Positions 1-11,089 of a stretch of 64,000 bases of DNA are shown in pieces. The stretch lies in the NCBI RefSeq assembly GCF_003130585.1, contig NZ_QFKX01000002.1, positions 930,001 to 994,000 on the forward strand. The letters run 5' to 3'. The position numbers and the translations under genes are program-made. Origin of the DNA: Brachybacterium endophyticum (GTDB lineage: Bacteria; Actinomycetota; Actinomycetes; Actinomycetales; Dermabacteraceae). Positions within the stretch are counted from its first letter, which is position 1. Each line of letters begins with the position of its first letter. The notes beneath the pieces are model-generated. The model was given only the letters and a program-made list of their open reading frames with translations. It was not told where the DNA came from and ran no database searches.

Positions 1-54
1 CCGGCGTGGCGGTCGGGGCCGCTGCGGATCCGCCCGGGCAGCGATACTGGACCG

Positions 55-735
55 ATGGATCTCACCGAGTACGTCCAGCGCCTGCTGTCCCGCCGCTCCC
101 GCGACGACGAGCCGCTGCGCATCGTCCAGGCGGGCCATCCCGCCCTGCGCGGGCCCATGCGCGAGGCCCGCGGACGCCTCGAGCCGGAGCTCCTGCGCGC
201 TCTCGTGCAGGCGATGGTGGTGACCATGCGCGATGCGCCCGGCGTGGGTCTGGCCGCTCCCCAGATCGGGGTGCCGCTGCGCCTGTTCGTGGCGGAAGAC
301 AGGATCGCCGCGGCCGACCGGGACCCCGAGGACGACCTGCTCGAGCGCGTGCCCTTCTCCCTGCGCACGGTGCTCGACCCCTCCTACCGGGCAGTCAGCA
401 GCGAGACCGTCTTCGCCCACGAGGGCTGCCTCTCCGTCGACGGGCTCAGCTCGATCGTCCCCCGAGCGCGCCGGATCGCCTTCCGCGGCAGTCTGCTGCA
501 GGAGGACGGGACGCTCGTGGAGGTCGACGAGGAGCATTCGGGCTGGCCGGCCCGGATCCTCCAGCACGAGACCGACCACCTCGACGGCATCCTCTGCCAC
601 GACCTGTGCGTCCCGCGCTCCCTCGTCGACTCGCGGTACGCCGCGCGGTGGGCCGATCTCTCCGAGGCGATCGAGGGGCTGGGGCTGAGCGGACCGATCA
701 CGCAGCTCGCGCCCGGCGAGGTCGTCCTGCGCTGA
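55..735 (+). CDS. def: Peptide deformylase
   Basis: This enzyme removes the N-formyl group from the initiator methionine of new cytoplasmic proteins. All three metal/catalytic motifs of the family are visible: GVGLAAPQIG at residues 63-72, EGCLS at 123-127 (Cys125 is the metal ligand) and HETDH at 171-175 (His171, Glu172, His175). At 226 residues it is longer than the usual 170-190, with extra N- and C-terminal sequence as often seen in actinobacteria. No Shine-Dalgarno sequence precedes the ATG. A GATACT hexamer ends 6 nt before the start, which fits a leaderless transcript. It stands alone, and the next gene has its own promoter. Confidence 0.95.
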   Translation: MDLTEYVQRLLSRRSRDDEPLRIVQAGHPALRGPMREARGRLEPELLRALVQAMVVTMRDAPGVGLAAPQIGVPLRLFVAEDRIAAADRDPEDDLLERVPFSLRTVLDPSYRAVSSETVFAHEGCLSVDGLSSIVPRARRIAFRGSLLQEDGTLVEVDEEHSGWPARILQHETDHLDGILCHDLCVPRSLVDSRYAARWADLSEAIEGLGLSGPITQLAPGEVVLR

Positions 736-844
736 GCCGTCGGCCGCAGCCGCCGTCCACATGCTCCGCACGGACGGCGACGCTAGGGTGAGGCACGGCC
801 CCGGGAACACCCGGAGGTGCAGTCCAGCGGAAGGGGAGTCGATC

Positions 845-1591
845 GTGGCGAGCAAGGACGCGAAGAACGACAAGGACGCCGCGAAGGACGGCACGGGCAC
901 CGGAGGTGTCCAGGCCCCCGACGAGAGGGTGCTCGGGCTCGTCGACCATGCCCTGAGGATCCAGCGGCCGGTGGCCGACAAGTACGTGGCCTCGCTGCGC
1001 GGCAAGCACCCGGAGTACTCCGACGACCAGCTCGTCGAGCACGTCGAGAAGCAGTTCCTGCGCCTGCTCACGGTCTCCGGTGCGGGCGTGGGCGGTGCCG
1101 CCGCCCTCCCCGGTGTGGGGACGGCCGCTGCGATCGCGATGACCTCCGGTGAGGGCGCGGCCTTCGCCGAGGCCTGCGCCTTCCTCATGCTCGCGGTCGC
1201 CAAGGTGCGGGGCGTCGACATGGGGGACCAGGGCAGCCGGAAGATGGTCGTCCTCGGCGTCCTGGGCGGCGAGAAGGGCGAGGAGCTGGTCTCCAAGGCC
1301 ATGGGCCGACAGGGACTGCAGTGGGGTGCCGTGCTCAACGGCGTCGCCCCGGACTTCGTCGTCTCCACCGTCAACAAGCAGATCAAGCGCTGGATCCGAC
1401 GCAAGATCGCCGCGCGCATGGGCGGCGTCTGGGCCGGACGCCTGATCCCCTTCGGCGTGGGCGCCGTGGTCGGGGGAGTGGGCAACCGGCTCGTGGCCCG
1501 CGGCATCCTCAAGGCGGAGCGGGAGATCTTCTCGCACGTCGACGACCTCGGTTCGGGCGCGAGCGGGGACCGCGCCCAGCTCGGGTCCTGA
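845..1591 (+). CDS. Conserved hypothetical protein, Gly/Ala-rich amphipathic
   Basis: I do not recognise this 248-residue protein. The GTG start at 845 is preferred over upstream options because AAGGGGAG lies 6 nt before it and a TAGGGT -10-like hexamer lies at 784-789. The first 25 residues are charged and probably disordered. Residues 75-105 form a Gly/Ala-rich hydrophobic stretch, and a second one lies near 200-225 after a Lys/Arg-rich segment. This pattern suggests peripheral or hairpin membrane association rather than a clean transmembrane protein. It is monocistronic and convergent with ppa, from which it is separated by a strong inverted repeat. The function is unknown. Confidence 0.75.
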   Translation: MASKDAKNDKDAAKDGTGTGGVQAPDERVLGLVDHALRIQRPVADKYVASLRGKHPEYSDDQLVEHVEKQFLRLLTVSGAGVGGAAALPGVGTAAAIAMTSGEGAAFAEACAFLMLAVAKVRGVDMGDQGSRKMVVLGVLGGEKGEELVSKAMGRQGLQWGAVLNGVAPDFVVSTVNKQIKRWIRRKIAARMGGVWAGRLIPFGVGAVVGGVGNRLVARGILKAEREIFSHVDDLGSGASGDRAQLGS

Positions 1592-1617
1592 TCCCGGGCC
1601 ACGCCGCCACAGACGAA

Positions 1618-1670
1618 TCGGGCGCATCCCGACGCGAGGATCCTGGATCCTGGCGCCGGGATGCGCCCGA
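1618..1670. terminator. Bidirectional terminator between the unknown gene and ppa
   Basis: A perfect 14-bp inverted repeat has arms TCGGGCGCATCCCG (1618-1631) and CGGGATGCGCCCGA (1657-1670). The 25-nt loop contains two GGATCC boxes. A second 18-bp perfect palindrome follows at 1682-1699. No T-tract is present. The location between convergent stops supports a terminator role. Confidence 0.75.
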
Positions 1671-1705
1671 CTCTCGTCCACGGCCGCCCGCGGGCGGCCC
1701 CGGGG

Positions 1706-2218
1706 TCAGACCTCGACCGTGAACTCGTTCTCGTGCTCGGTGCCCTTGGCGCGCTCGTAGGAGCGGCGGATCTCGGCCTCCGCGTCGCTGCGGCCCTCCC
1801 AGTGGGCCCCCTCGACGCTCTTGCCGGGCTCGAGGTCCTTGTAGACCTCGAAGAAGTGCTGGATCTCCAGGCGGTGGAACTCCGAGACGTCGGTCAGCTC
1901 CTGGCGGCGCACCTGGCGCTGATCGCCCACCGGGACGGCGATGATCTTGTCGTCGCCGCCGGACTCGTCGCGCATGCGGAACATGCCCAGCGCGCGGCAG
2001 CGGATCAGGCAGCCCGGGAACGTCGGCTCCTCGAGCAGGACCAGGCAGTCCAGCGGGTCCTCGTCCTCACCCAGCGTGCCCTCGATGAACCCGTAGTCGT
2101 CCGGGTAGCGGGTGGCCGTGAACAGCATCCGGTCCAGCCGGATGCGCCCGTTGTGGTGGTCCACCTCGTACTTGTTGCGATTCCCTCGCGGGATCTCGAT
2201 CGTGACGTCGAACTCCAC
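1706..2218 (-). CDS. ppa: Inorganic pyrophosphatase (family I)
   Basis: It hydrolyses pyrophosphate to phosphate and so drives biosynthetic reactions. The 170-residue protein begins [20 protein letters not shown], the typical N-terminus of soluble family I enzymes. The metal-binding core includes the DEDPLD sequence, and a YPDDYGFI segment precedes it. The GTG start at 2218 is chosen because family members begin exactly there and CGGAG lies about 9 nt upstream; the longer open frame upstream has no homology-like sequence. It is divergent from dacB with about 70 bp between starts, so the two probably share a promoter region. Confidence 0.95.
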   Translation of the reverse strand: MEFDVTIEIPRGNRNKYEVDHHNGRIRLDRMLFTATRYPDDYGFIEGTLGEDEDPLDCLVLLEEPTFPGCLIRCRALGMFRMRDESGGDDKIIAVPVGDQRQVRRQELTDVSEFHRLEIQHFFEVYKDLEPGKSVEGAHWEGRSDAEAEIRRSYERAKGTEHENEFTVEV

Positions 2219-2291
2219 GTGTGCGGCTCCGTTGCGATGCTCGTGCCCTGAGGGCGCGGTCAATGGTCCTGACACTCTATATCGTGGAGAC

Positions 2292-3701
2292 ATGCGGACA
2301 GAGAAGGTCTGGCGCGCGATCGCCATCACGCTGTGTGCGGCCGTGCCCGTGAGCTTCTATGCCGTGGGGGACCTCACCGATGCGTTCCCCGGCGTGCTCA
2401 CCCTCCGGCAGGACTCCACCGAGCAGCCGGCCGGTCCCCGCGCGCAGGGAGAGGACTACGAGCGCGAGGACGCCCGCGCGGTCGTCCCGACCCCTGCGAC
2501 CTCGGCCACGGACGCCGCCGACGACTCCCTGAGCAACCGGCTGGCCGGGCACGCGAAGGACCCGGTGATCGCCGGAGGACTCGCCTACTCGGTGGTGGAC
2601 GCGGATTCGGGCGAGGTGATCGCCCAGCGGGATGCCGACACCCCGCGTCCGCCGGCATCGACCCTGAAGCTGCTGACCGCCTCCGCCCTGCTGCGCAGTG
2701 TCGACGGCGACTCGCGCCTGCGCACGCGCGCCGTCCTCGAGGGCAGCACGCTGACCCTGGTGGGCGAGGGAGACATGACCCTCACCCCGAAGCGTCTGGA
2801 CGCGCTCGCGAAGGATGCCGCGGAGCTCGCACGGACGAACGACGTCACGACGGTGGACCTGCGGCTGGACACCAGCGCCCTGCCAGGAGGGGACAACCCG
2901 GCCTGGGGTGACAACGGGCGCGAGGGCGGATGGGTCACCCCCACGGCCGCGCTCGCCGTCGACGAGGGCTGGCTGGACGGCGAGCAGTACGGCAAGAAGT
3001 CCGCGGACCCCGAGAAGGACGCGGCAGAGGAGTTCGCCGCGCGCCTCGAGAAGCACGGGGTGAAGATCTCCGGGGATGTCCGTCCGGGCCGGGCCCCGCA
3101 GGTCGGAGGCGATGTCCAGGAGGCCATCACCCGCTCCGCACCGTTGCGCGAGATCCTCCAGCACGCCCTGGAGACCTCTGACAACACGCTCGCCGAGCTG
3201 ATGGCCCACCTGGTCGCCCGCTCACAGGGCATGGAGGCCACCCCGGAGAACGCCGCGAAGGCCGTCGGCGCCGAGGTGAGGGCTCTCGGGAAGGAGGTCG
3301 GCGTCCCGGCCGAGGACCTCGACGCCCTCGTCGTCCGTGACGGCAGCGGACTGTCGACACAGGACCGCGTCCCCCCGCGGATGCTCAGCGCGATCCTCGG
3401 CGAGGTCTCCTCCGGTGGGGCGCCGCAGCTCGAGCCCCTGCTGTACGACGTCCCGGTCGCCGGGCTCAGCGGCACCCTCGCCGACCGCTTCGGGCACGAG
3501 GACGCCGCCTGGGCACGCGGTGTGGTGCGCGGCAAGACCGGGTACCTCGCGGGGACCTCGGCCCTGGCCGGTGTGACCGTGCTGCCGGACGGGCGCACGG
3601 TCGCCTTCGACATCGTCGTCCACGGTTTCGACGGCGCCGACGCGGACGAGGCCAAGGCCGCCTCCGACGACGTCGCCGCCGAGCTCGTCCGCGCGTCCTG
3701 A
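2292..3701 (+). CDS. dacB: D-alanyl-D-alanine carboxypeptidase (S13/PBP4 family)
   Basis: This exported penicillin-binding protein trims or hydrolyses D-Ala-D-Ala bonds in peptidoglycan. The active-site triad is visible: SxxK at Ser113-Lys116 (ASTLK), SxN at Ser286-Asn288 (SDN) and KTG at Lys405-Gly407. Residues 9-25 form one hydrophobic segment, either an uncleaved signal anchor or a signal peptide, followed by a Pro/Ala/Asp-rich linker to about residue 80. The ATG at 2292 follows TATATC, with GGAG very close to the start, so the transcript is short-leadered or leaderless. It is probably the first gene of the operon that continues into tilS 33 nt downstream. Confidence 0.92.
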   Translation: MRTEKVWRAIAITLCAAVPVSFYAVGDLTDAFPGVLTLRQDSTEQPAGPRAQGEDYEREDARAVVPTPATSATDAADDSLSNRLAGHAKDPVIAGGLAYSVVDADSGEVIAQRDADTPRPPASTLKLLTASALLRSVDGDSRLRTRAVLEGSTLTLVGEGDMTLTPKRLDALAKDAAELARTNDVTTVDLRLDTSALPGGDNPAWGDNGREGGWVTPTAALAVDEGWLDGEQYGKKSADPEKDAAEEFAARLEKHGVKISGDVRPGRAPQVGGDVQEAITRSAPLREILQHALETSDNTLAELMAHLVARSQGMEATPENAAKAVGAEVRALGKEVGVPAEDLDALVVRDGSGLSTQDRVPPRMLSAILGEVSSGGAPQLEPLLYDVPVAGLSGTLADRFGHEDAAWARGVVRGKTGYLAGTSALAGVTVLPDGRTVAFDIVVHGFDGADADEAKAASDDVAAELVRAS

Positions 3702-3734
3702 CCCCGCACACCGCCGCCCCGAGGAGGTAACCCC

Positions 3735-4814
3735 ATGCCCGGTCCGCCCCGCGTGGTCGCCCGCGCCCGTGCCGCGGTGCGTGCGGCTCTGCTCGAGCGC
3801 CTCGCCCTGCTCGCGGACGACACCGCCGCCGGGGGTCTCGCAGCCCGGATCCTGGTGGGCCTCAGCGGCGGGGCGGACTCGCTCGCGCTGCTCGCCACCA
3901 CCTGCTGGGTCGGGGGCCGGATGGGGTTGGAGACGGAGGCCGTGATCATCGACCACGGCCTGCAGGAGGACTCCTCCCAGGTCGCCGAACGTGCCCGCGC
4001 GAGCGCCGAACGACTCGGGGCGAGCGCCGTCCACGTGATCAGGGTCGACGTGGACACGGCCGCGTCCGGCGGGCTGGAGAACGCCGCCCGCTCGGCCCGC
4101 CACGAGGCCTTCGAGCACCTCCTCGACGGGCGCGGCGCCCTCGCCCTCCTGCTCGGCCACACCCTCGACGACCAGGCCGAGCAGGTGCTGATGGCGCTCG
4201 CCCGGGGAGCCGGTCCCCGGGCGCTGGCAGGGATGCCGCCCACCCGCGGCCCCCTGCTGCGTCCCTTCCTGGGGGACGGCCGTCAGGAGGACACCGCCAT
4301 CTCGCGCCCGGACACCGAGGAGATCTGCCGGCTGCACGACCTCGAGTGGTGGGACGACCCGATGAACGCGGACACCGCCATGCTGCGCTCGCGCGTGCGC
4401 CACCGGGTGCTGCCGATGCTGCGGGAGGAGCTGGGGGAGCAGATCACGAGCAACCTCGCCCGCACCGCGGCCCTGGTGCGCCCGGACTCCGAGATGCTCG
4501 ACGCGGAGGCCGCCGAGCTCATCCCCGGCCTCGAGAGGGACGGTTCCCGCCGGGATCAGGACGGGGACCTGCTCGCCCTGGACGTGCATGCCCTCGCCCC
4601 TCTGGCTGCCCCGCTGCGCACGCGCGTGCTGCGTGATGCGTCACGTCTGGCCGAGGATCGCGGCGGAGCCCCGTCGGACAAGTCCCTGATGCGCCGCCAG
4701 GTGCTGGCCGTCGACTCCCTCGTCGTCTCATGGCACGGTCAGTCAGCCGTGCCTCTTCCGGGTAGGATCGAGGTCGCTCGTCGCGACGGGCTGCTGGTCT
4801 GGAGATCCGCCTGA
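3735..4814 (+). CDS. tilS: tRNA(Ile)-lysidine synthetase
   Basis: It converts C34 of the CAU-anticodon tRNA-Ile to lysidine using ATP and lysine, which changes its decoding from AUG to AUA. The N-type ATP pyrophosphatase loop SGGADS is at residues 44-49, and further family sequence such as IIDHGLQ and [10 protein letters not shown] follows. At 359 residues it is the usual compact length for actinobacteria. A clear GGAGG (3723-3727) sits 7 nt before the ATG. It lies between dacB and hpt, and the tilS-hpt-ftsH order is a conserved bacterial neighbourhood. Confidence 0.95.
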   Translation: MPGPPRVVARARAAVRAALLERLALLADDTAAGGLAARILVGLSGGADSLALLATTCWVGGRMGLETEAVIIDHGLQEDSSQVAERARASAERLGASAVHVIRVDVDTAASGGLENAARSARHEAFEHLLDGRGALALLLGHTLDDQAEQVLMALARGAGPRALAGMPPTRGPLLRPFLGDGRQEDTAISRPDTEEICRLHDLEWWDDPMNADTAMLRSRVRHRVLPMLREELGEQITSNLARTAALVRPDSEMLDAEAAELIPGLERDGSRRDQDGDLLALDVHALAPLAAPLRTRVLRDASRLAEDRGGAPSDKSLMRRQVLAVDSLVVSWHGQSAVPLPGRIEVARRDGLLVWRSA

Positions 4815-4893
4815 GACCCGGGAGGATGCGACCGCCGGCGCCCGGAGCCGTGCACGCGAGGACGACCCGCACCCGACCCACGGAGGAGACCGC

Positions 4894-5445
4894 GTGTCCA
4901 CCACCCCCCATCAGGACGTCCAGCGCGTCCTGCTCGATGAGCGGGCCATCCAGGAGCGACTGCGCGAGATGGGCAGCCGCATCACCGAGGACTACGCGGA
5001 CGACCCGCCGCTGCTGGTGGGGGTCCTCAAGGGCGCCGCCTTCGTGATGGCCGACCTCTCCCGCAAGATCGACCTCGACGTCGACATGGACTGGATGGCC
5101 GTCTCCTCCTACGGCTCGGGGACCAAGTCCTCGGGCGTGGTGCGGATCCTCAAGGACCTCGGTGCCGACATCTCCGACCGCCGGGTGCTGATCGTCGAGG
5201 ACATCATCGACTCCGGTCTCACCCTGAAGTGGCTGCTGGCGAACCTCCGCTCCCGCGGCCCCAAGAGCGTGGACGTCGCCACGCTGCTGCGCAAGCCCGA
5301 CGCTGCGCGCGTCGAGATCGACGTCAAGTACGTCGGCTTCGACATCCCCAACGAATTCGTGATCGGTTACGGCCTGGACTACGACGAGTCCTACCGGAAC
5401 CTTCCCTACGTGGGCGTCCTGAAGCGCTCCGTGTACGAGGACTGA
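4894..5445 (+). CDS. hpt: Hypoxanthine phosphoribosyltransferase
   Basis: It salvages hypoxanthine and guanine to IMP and GMP with PRPP in the cytoplasm. The PRPP-binding motif [11 protein letters not shown] is at residues 98-108 and the pyrophosphate loop LKGAAF at 45-50. At 183 residues it is of standard length. The GTG start at 4894 is supported by GGAGGAG 6 nt upstream. It is followed after a single base by ftsH, an arrangement conserved across many bacteria. Confidence 0.96.
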   Translation: MSTTPHQDVQRVLLDERAIQERLREMGSRITEDYADDPPLLVGVLKGAAFVMADLSRKIDLDVDMDWMAVSSYGSGTKSSGVVRILKDLGADISDRRVLIVEDIIDSGLTLKWLLANLRSRGPKSVDVATLLRKPDAARVEIDVKYVGFDIPNEFVIGYGLDYDESYRNLPYVGVLKRSVYED

Positions 5446-5446
5446 G

Positions 5447-7510
<2,064 letters not shown>

Positions 7511-7511
7511 G

Positions 7512-8129
7512 ATGACCGACGAGGCGACCTCGAACGGGCCGTCGACCACCGGTGACGCATCACCGCTGATCGACGGCCCGAGGGTCGAGGCCGCCGTGCG
7601 CGAGATCCTCGCCGCGATCGGGGAGGACCCCGACCGCGACGGGCTCGTGCAGACCCCCGGTCGGGTCGCGCGGATGTACGAGGAGGTCTTCGAGGGCCTG
7701 GGGATGGACGCCCACGAGCCGCTCGCGGTGACCTTCGGCGACATCGAGCACCAGGAGCTCGTGCTCGTGCGCGACATCCGCTTCCACTCGATGTGCGAGC
7801 ACCATCTGCTGCCCTTCTTCGGCACCGCCCACGTGGGCTACATCCCCGGGGCGCTGGGCGTCACGGGACTCAGCAAGATCGCCCGCCTCGTGCACGTCTA
7901 CGCGCGGCGCCCGCAGGTCCAGGAGCGGATCACCAGCCAGATCGCCGACGCCCTCATGGAGGAGCTGCAGGCGGCGGGCGCCATCGTCGTGCTCGAGGCC
8001 GAGCACATGTGCATGTCCATGCGCGGGGTGCGCGCCGAGGGTGCGCAGACCGTGACCTCCGCCGTCCGCGGGATCCTGCGCAAGGGCACCACCCGCTCCG
8101 AGGCGATGTCCCTGATCATGAGGGGCTGA
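7512..8129 (+). CDS. folE: GTP cyclohydrolase I
   Basis: It catalyses the first step of folate synthesis, GTP to 7,8-dihydroneopterin triphosphate. Zinc ligands are visible as Cys95 and His98 in FHSMCEHH and Cys167 in EHMCMSM. The protein is 205 residues from the ATG at 7512, which lies one base after the ftsH stop; a GTG nine bases upstream is an alternative start. It opens the folate block folE-folP-folBK inside the tilS operon. Confidence 0.96.
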   Translation: MTDEATSNGPSTTGDASPLIDGPRVEAAVREILAAIGEDPDRDGLVQTPGRVARMYEEVFEGLGMDAHEPLAVTFGDIEHQELVLVRDIRFHSMCEHHLLPFFGTAHVGYIPGALGVTGLSKIARLVHVYARRPQVQERITSQIADALMEELQAAGAIVVLEAEHMCMSMRGVRAEGAQTVTSAVRGILRKGTTRSEAMSLIMRG

Positions 8130-8134
8130 GGCCG

Positions 8135-8995
8135 ATGCGCACGCGCGCGGAGCTGCTGCGGCCCGAAGGGCTCCCGGAGTCCCTCGAGCGGGACACCACC
8201 GTGGTGATGGGCATCCTGAACGTCACCCCCGACTCCTTCTCCGACGGCGGCCGGCACGACGACCCGGCGGCCGCCCTCGACCACGCCCGCCGCATGCTCT
8301 CCGAGGGGGCGGCGATCATCGACGTGGGCGGCGAGTCGACGCGCCCCGGCGCCCAGCGCGTGGACGCGGAGGAGGAGCTGCGTCGCGTCCTGCCGGTGGT
8401 GCGTGCTCTCGCCGCCGAGGATGTCGTGGTCAGCGTCGACACCATGCGCGCGTCCGTCGCCGAGGCCGTGGTGGAGGCCGGCGCCCTGATCCTCAACGAC
8501 GTCTCGGGAGGTGCGGCCGACGAGCGCATGCCCGGGGTGATGGCCTCCTCCCGCACCCGTCTCGGAGGCCCGCCGGTCGTGATCGCGATGCACTGGCGCG
8601 GCCACAGCGACGTCATGAACGACCTCACGACCTACCAGGACGCCCCCCGCGACGTCGCCCGGGAGCTCGGCGAGCGCCTGGACGCGCTGCGCGAAGCCGG
8701 CGTGGAGAACGGTCGGCTGGTGGCCGATCCCGGACTGGGGTTCTCCAAGACCGGCGAGCAGAACTGGGAGGTCCTCGGTGACTGGGATGCGCTGCGCTCC
8801 CACGGGCTGCCGGTGCTGATCGGTGCCTCCCGCAAACGGTTCCTCGCGAGGTTGGGCGGAGACGTCGACGCAGCAACGGCCGCCGTCAGCCAGCTCAGCG
8901 GCCGGCAGCGGGCCTGGGCGGTGCGCGTGCACGACGTCGCCTCCTCCGTCACGGCCCTGACGGTCCAGGCCCGCTACGAGCGGAGCGAGAGATGA
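8135..8995 (+). CDS. folP: Dihydropteroate synthase
   Basis: It condenses p-aminobenzoate with hydroxymethyl-dihydropterin pyrophosphate and is the sulfonamide target. The signature GILNVTPDSFSDGG is at residues 26-39, the second signature GGESTRPGA at 65-73, and the late SRKRF loop is also visible. The protein has 286 residues. The ATG at 8135 is six bases after the folE stop, and its stop overlaps the folBK start (ATGA). Confidence 0.96.
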   Translation: MRTRAELLRPEGLPESLERDTTVVMGILNVTPDSFSDGGRHDDPAAALDHARRMLSEGAAIIDVGGESTRPGAQRVDAEEELRRVLPVVRALAAEDVVVSVDTMRASVAEAVVEAGALILNDVSGGAADERMPGVMASSRTRLGGPPVVIAMHWRGHSDVMNDLTTYQDAPRDVARELGERLDALREAGVENGRLVADPGLGFSKTGEQNWEVLGDWDALRSHGLPVLIGASRKRFLARLGGDVDAATAAVSQLSGRQRAWAVRVHDVASSVTALTVQARYERSER

Positions 8996-9915
8996 GCATC
9001 TCCGTGCAGGACCTTCCGCGCGAGCTCGCCGCCGCCCTGCGGCCGGAGCCCACGGACCGGATCGAGCTGATCGGCCTGCGGGCCCGCGGCCACCACGGCG
9101 TGCTGGAGACCGAACGCCGTGAGGGCCAGGACTTCCTCGTGGACCTGACGATGGAGGTCGACACCGCACCCGCCGCCCGCACCGACGCCCTGGGACGCAC
9201 CGTGAACTACGCCCAGGTCGCCGACGCCGCCGTGGCCGAGATCGAGGGCGGGCCCCATCAGCTCATCGAGACCCTCGCCTCCCGGATCGCCGAGCGGGTG
9301 CTCACCGAGCAGATCCTGGTGCGCCGGATCGAGGTCATGCTCCACAAGCCCTCGGCCCCGATCCCACACCCCTTCGGCGACGTGCGCGTCCGCATCGGTC
9401 GACGCGCCGGACCCGTCCCCGCCGTCCTCGCCCTCGGCAGCAACCTCGGGGACCGCGAGGAGCATCTGACGCGCGCCCTCGAGCTGCTCCGCGCGGCCGA
9501 GGGGATCGAGGTCGCCTGGACCGGGCCCGTCGTCGAGACCGATCCCGTCGGCGGCGTCGACCAGGGGGCCTTCCTGAACACCACGATCGGGGTGCTCAGC
9601 GACCGCGGCCCCTGGCAGCTGCTCGAGCTGGCCCACGCCCTCGAGCGCGACGCCCGTCGCGTGCGCGCGGTCCGCTGGGGCCCGCGCACCCTTGACGTCG
9701 ACGTCATCACCTACGGGGATCTCGTCCAGGACGACGAGGAGCTCACCCTGCCCCATCCCCGCGCCCGGAAGCGCGCCTTCGTGCTCGCCCCCTGGCAGGC
9801 CGCCCGCCCGGAGGCGATGCTGCCCGGACACGGGCCGATCGCCGCTCTGCTGGAGGCGGCGCCCGACCGGGACGGCGTGCGTCCCGGACCCCACGTCCCC
9901 GGGTTCGGCTCCTGA
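8992..9915 (+). CDS. folBK: Bifunctional dihydroneopterin aldolase / HPPK (FolB-FolK fusion)
   Basis: A single 307-residue protein combines two consecutive folate steps. Residues about 23-137 are FolB (GLRARGHHGV at the start, then the NYAQVADA region). Residues about 143-300 are FolK, hydroxymethyl-dihydropterin pyrophosphokinase, starting at LALGSNLGDRE with RWGPRTLDVDVI and LPHPRARKRAFVL later. The aldolase makes the substrate used by the kinase, so fusion may couple them. It overlaps folP by ATGA and the next gene by TGATG, which indicates translational coupling. Confidence 0.95.
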   Translation: MSISVQDLPRELAAALRPEPTDRIELIGLRARGHHGVLETERREGQDFLVDLTMEVDTAPAARTDALGRTVNYAQVADAAVAEIEGGPHQLIETLASRIAERVLTEQILVRRIEVMLHKPSAPIPHPFGDVRVRIGRRAGPVPAVLALGSNLGDREEHLTRALELLRAAEGIEVAWTGPVVETDPVGGVDQGAFLNTTIGVLSDRGPWQLLELAHALERDARRVRAVRWGPRTLDVDVITYGDLVQDDEELTLPHPRARKRAFVLAPWQAARPEAMLPGHGPIAALLEAAPDRDGVRPGPHVPGFGS

Positions 9916-10424
9916 TGCGCCCGGTCTCCGTGCCCACGCTGGGCCTGCTCGGCGCCCTGGCGACGCTGTTCGGGGTGGTGCTCTCGCGGTACATCGCAGG
10001 TCGCGGGGCGGTGTTCCCGGTGACCGGCTGGTTCACGGGGCTGCTGCTGCTCGTGATCGCCGCCGTGCTGCTGATCGTCGGCATCCCCCTGCGGCGCTAC
10101 ATGAAGGAGAGCGAGGAGCGGGTGCACACGCCCACCATCGCTCCGCGTCGCCACCACATCGACATGATCACCGCGTACCGGATCGTCGTCCTCGCGCGGG
10201 CCTGCGCGTACACGGGGACGATCGTCGGCGGGATCCAGCTGGGCCAGTTCGTGTTCCTGGCCTTCTCCGGTATCGGCTCCCCGGTCGGCGCACTGCTGCC
10301 CACGGGCTTCGCCGCCCTCTGTGGGGCCGTCCTGGCCGTGCTCGGCGTGATCGTCGAGCGCTGGGGCACCCTGCCCCCGGACGACGGCGACAGCGAGGGC
10401 GCCGCCCACCCGAGCGCCTCCTGA
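9915..10424 (+). CDS. DUF3180 family membrane protein
   Basis: This 169-residue protein has four predicted membrane helices (about 8-25, 39-59, 89-115 and 125-147). A basic cytoplasmic loop lies between helices 2 and 3, and the tail is short and acidic. It matches what I know of DUF3180 proteins, which almost always follow folK in actinobacteria and whose role is unknown. The start overlaps the folBK stop by one base. Confidence 0.85.
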   Translation: MRPVSVPTLGLLGALATLFGVVLSRYIAGRGAVFPVTGWFTGLLLLVIAAVLLIVGIPLRRYMKESEERVHTPTIAPRRHHIDMITAYRIVVLARACAYTGTIVGGIQLGQFVFLAFSGIGSPVGALLPTGFAALCGAVLAVLGVIVERWGTLPPDDGDSEGAAHPSAS

Positions 10425-10585
10425 CCCGTCCCCGGGTTCACCTCATCGCGCCCCGGGCCATCCGTCCGGGCGGCCGAGGGTGGACGTACGTCGCACGCTC
10501 TCCCCTCACCCGTCGACGGAAGTCCGGGGGGATCCTCTGCCCATCGTGGTCCGTGCGGGACCGGCCAGGCTGGGATGATGTCCGC

Positions 10586-11089
10586 ATGGACGACACGACA
10601 CGACCGCCCCGGCTGGGAGGGCGGGGTCTCACCCCGGTATCGCCACGCCTCGTGCCCGCCCGCTACGTCGCCTCGATCCCGTGGTGGGCGCTCTCGGTGC
10701 TGCTCGCGATCGGATGCGTGGTCCTCGGAGCATGGCTGGGGTGGTGGTGGATGCACCTGCTCGCCCTGGTGCCGATCCTGTGGTGCCTGCCGGGTCTGCT
10801 GCTGACGCCGCGGCGGGTGCGCGCTCTGGGATACCGGGTGGGGGAGGAGGACCTGACCTTCGCGCAGGGCCTGATGTTCCGCTCGGTCACCACCACCCCG
10901 TACGGGCGGGTCCAGTCCGTGGAGATCCACGAGGGCCCGGTCGAGCGGCGGTACGGGATCGCGCGCCTGGCGTACTCGACCGCGTCCGACGACGCCGACG
11001 GCACCATCCCGGGGCTGACCCGCGAGGAGGCCGAGCAGCTCAAGGAGCTGCTGACCCGCCGCGGCATCGAGAGGATGCAGTCGCTGTGA
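10586..11089 (+). CDS. PH domain-containing membrane protein (YdbS-like)
   Basis: This 167-residue protein has two membrane helices (about 30-50 and 55-73) and then one bacterial PH (bPH2) domain (about 75-150). No Shine-Dalgarno sequence is seen. GATGAT lies 6 nt before the ATG, so a leaderless start is likely. Its stop overlaps the GTG of the larger PH-domain gene, and the YdbS/YdbT pair is a conserved unit. The pair probably forms a membrane complex. The precise function is unknown, although Bacillus homologues have been linked to resistance to membrane-active compounds. Confidence 0.85.
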   Translation: MDDTTRPPRLGGRGLTPVSPRLVPARYVASIPWWALSVLLAIGCVVLGAWLGWWWMHLLALVPILWCLPGLLLTPRRVRALGYRVGEEDLTFAQGLMFRSVTTTPYGRVQSVEIHEGPVERRYGIARLAYSTASDDADGTIPGLTREEAEQLKELLTRRGIERMQSL

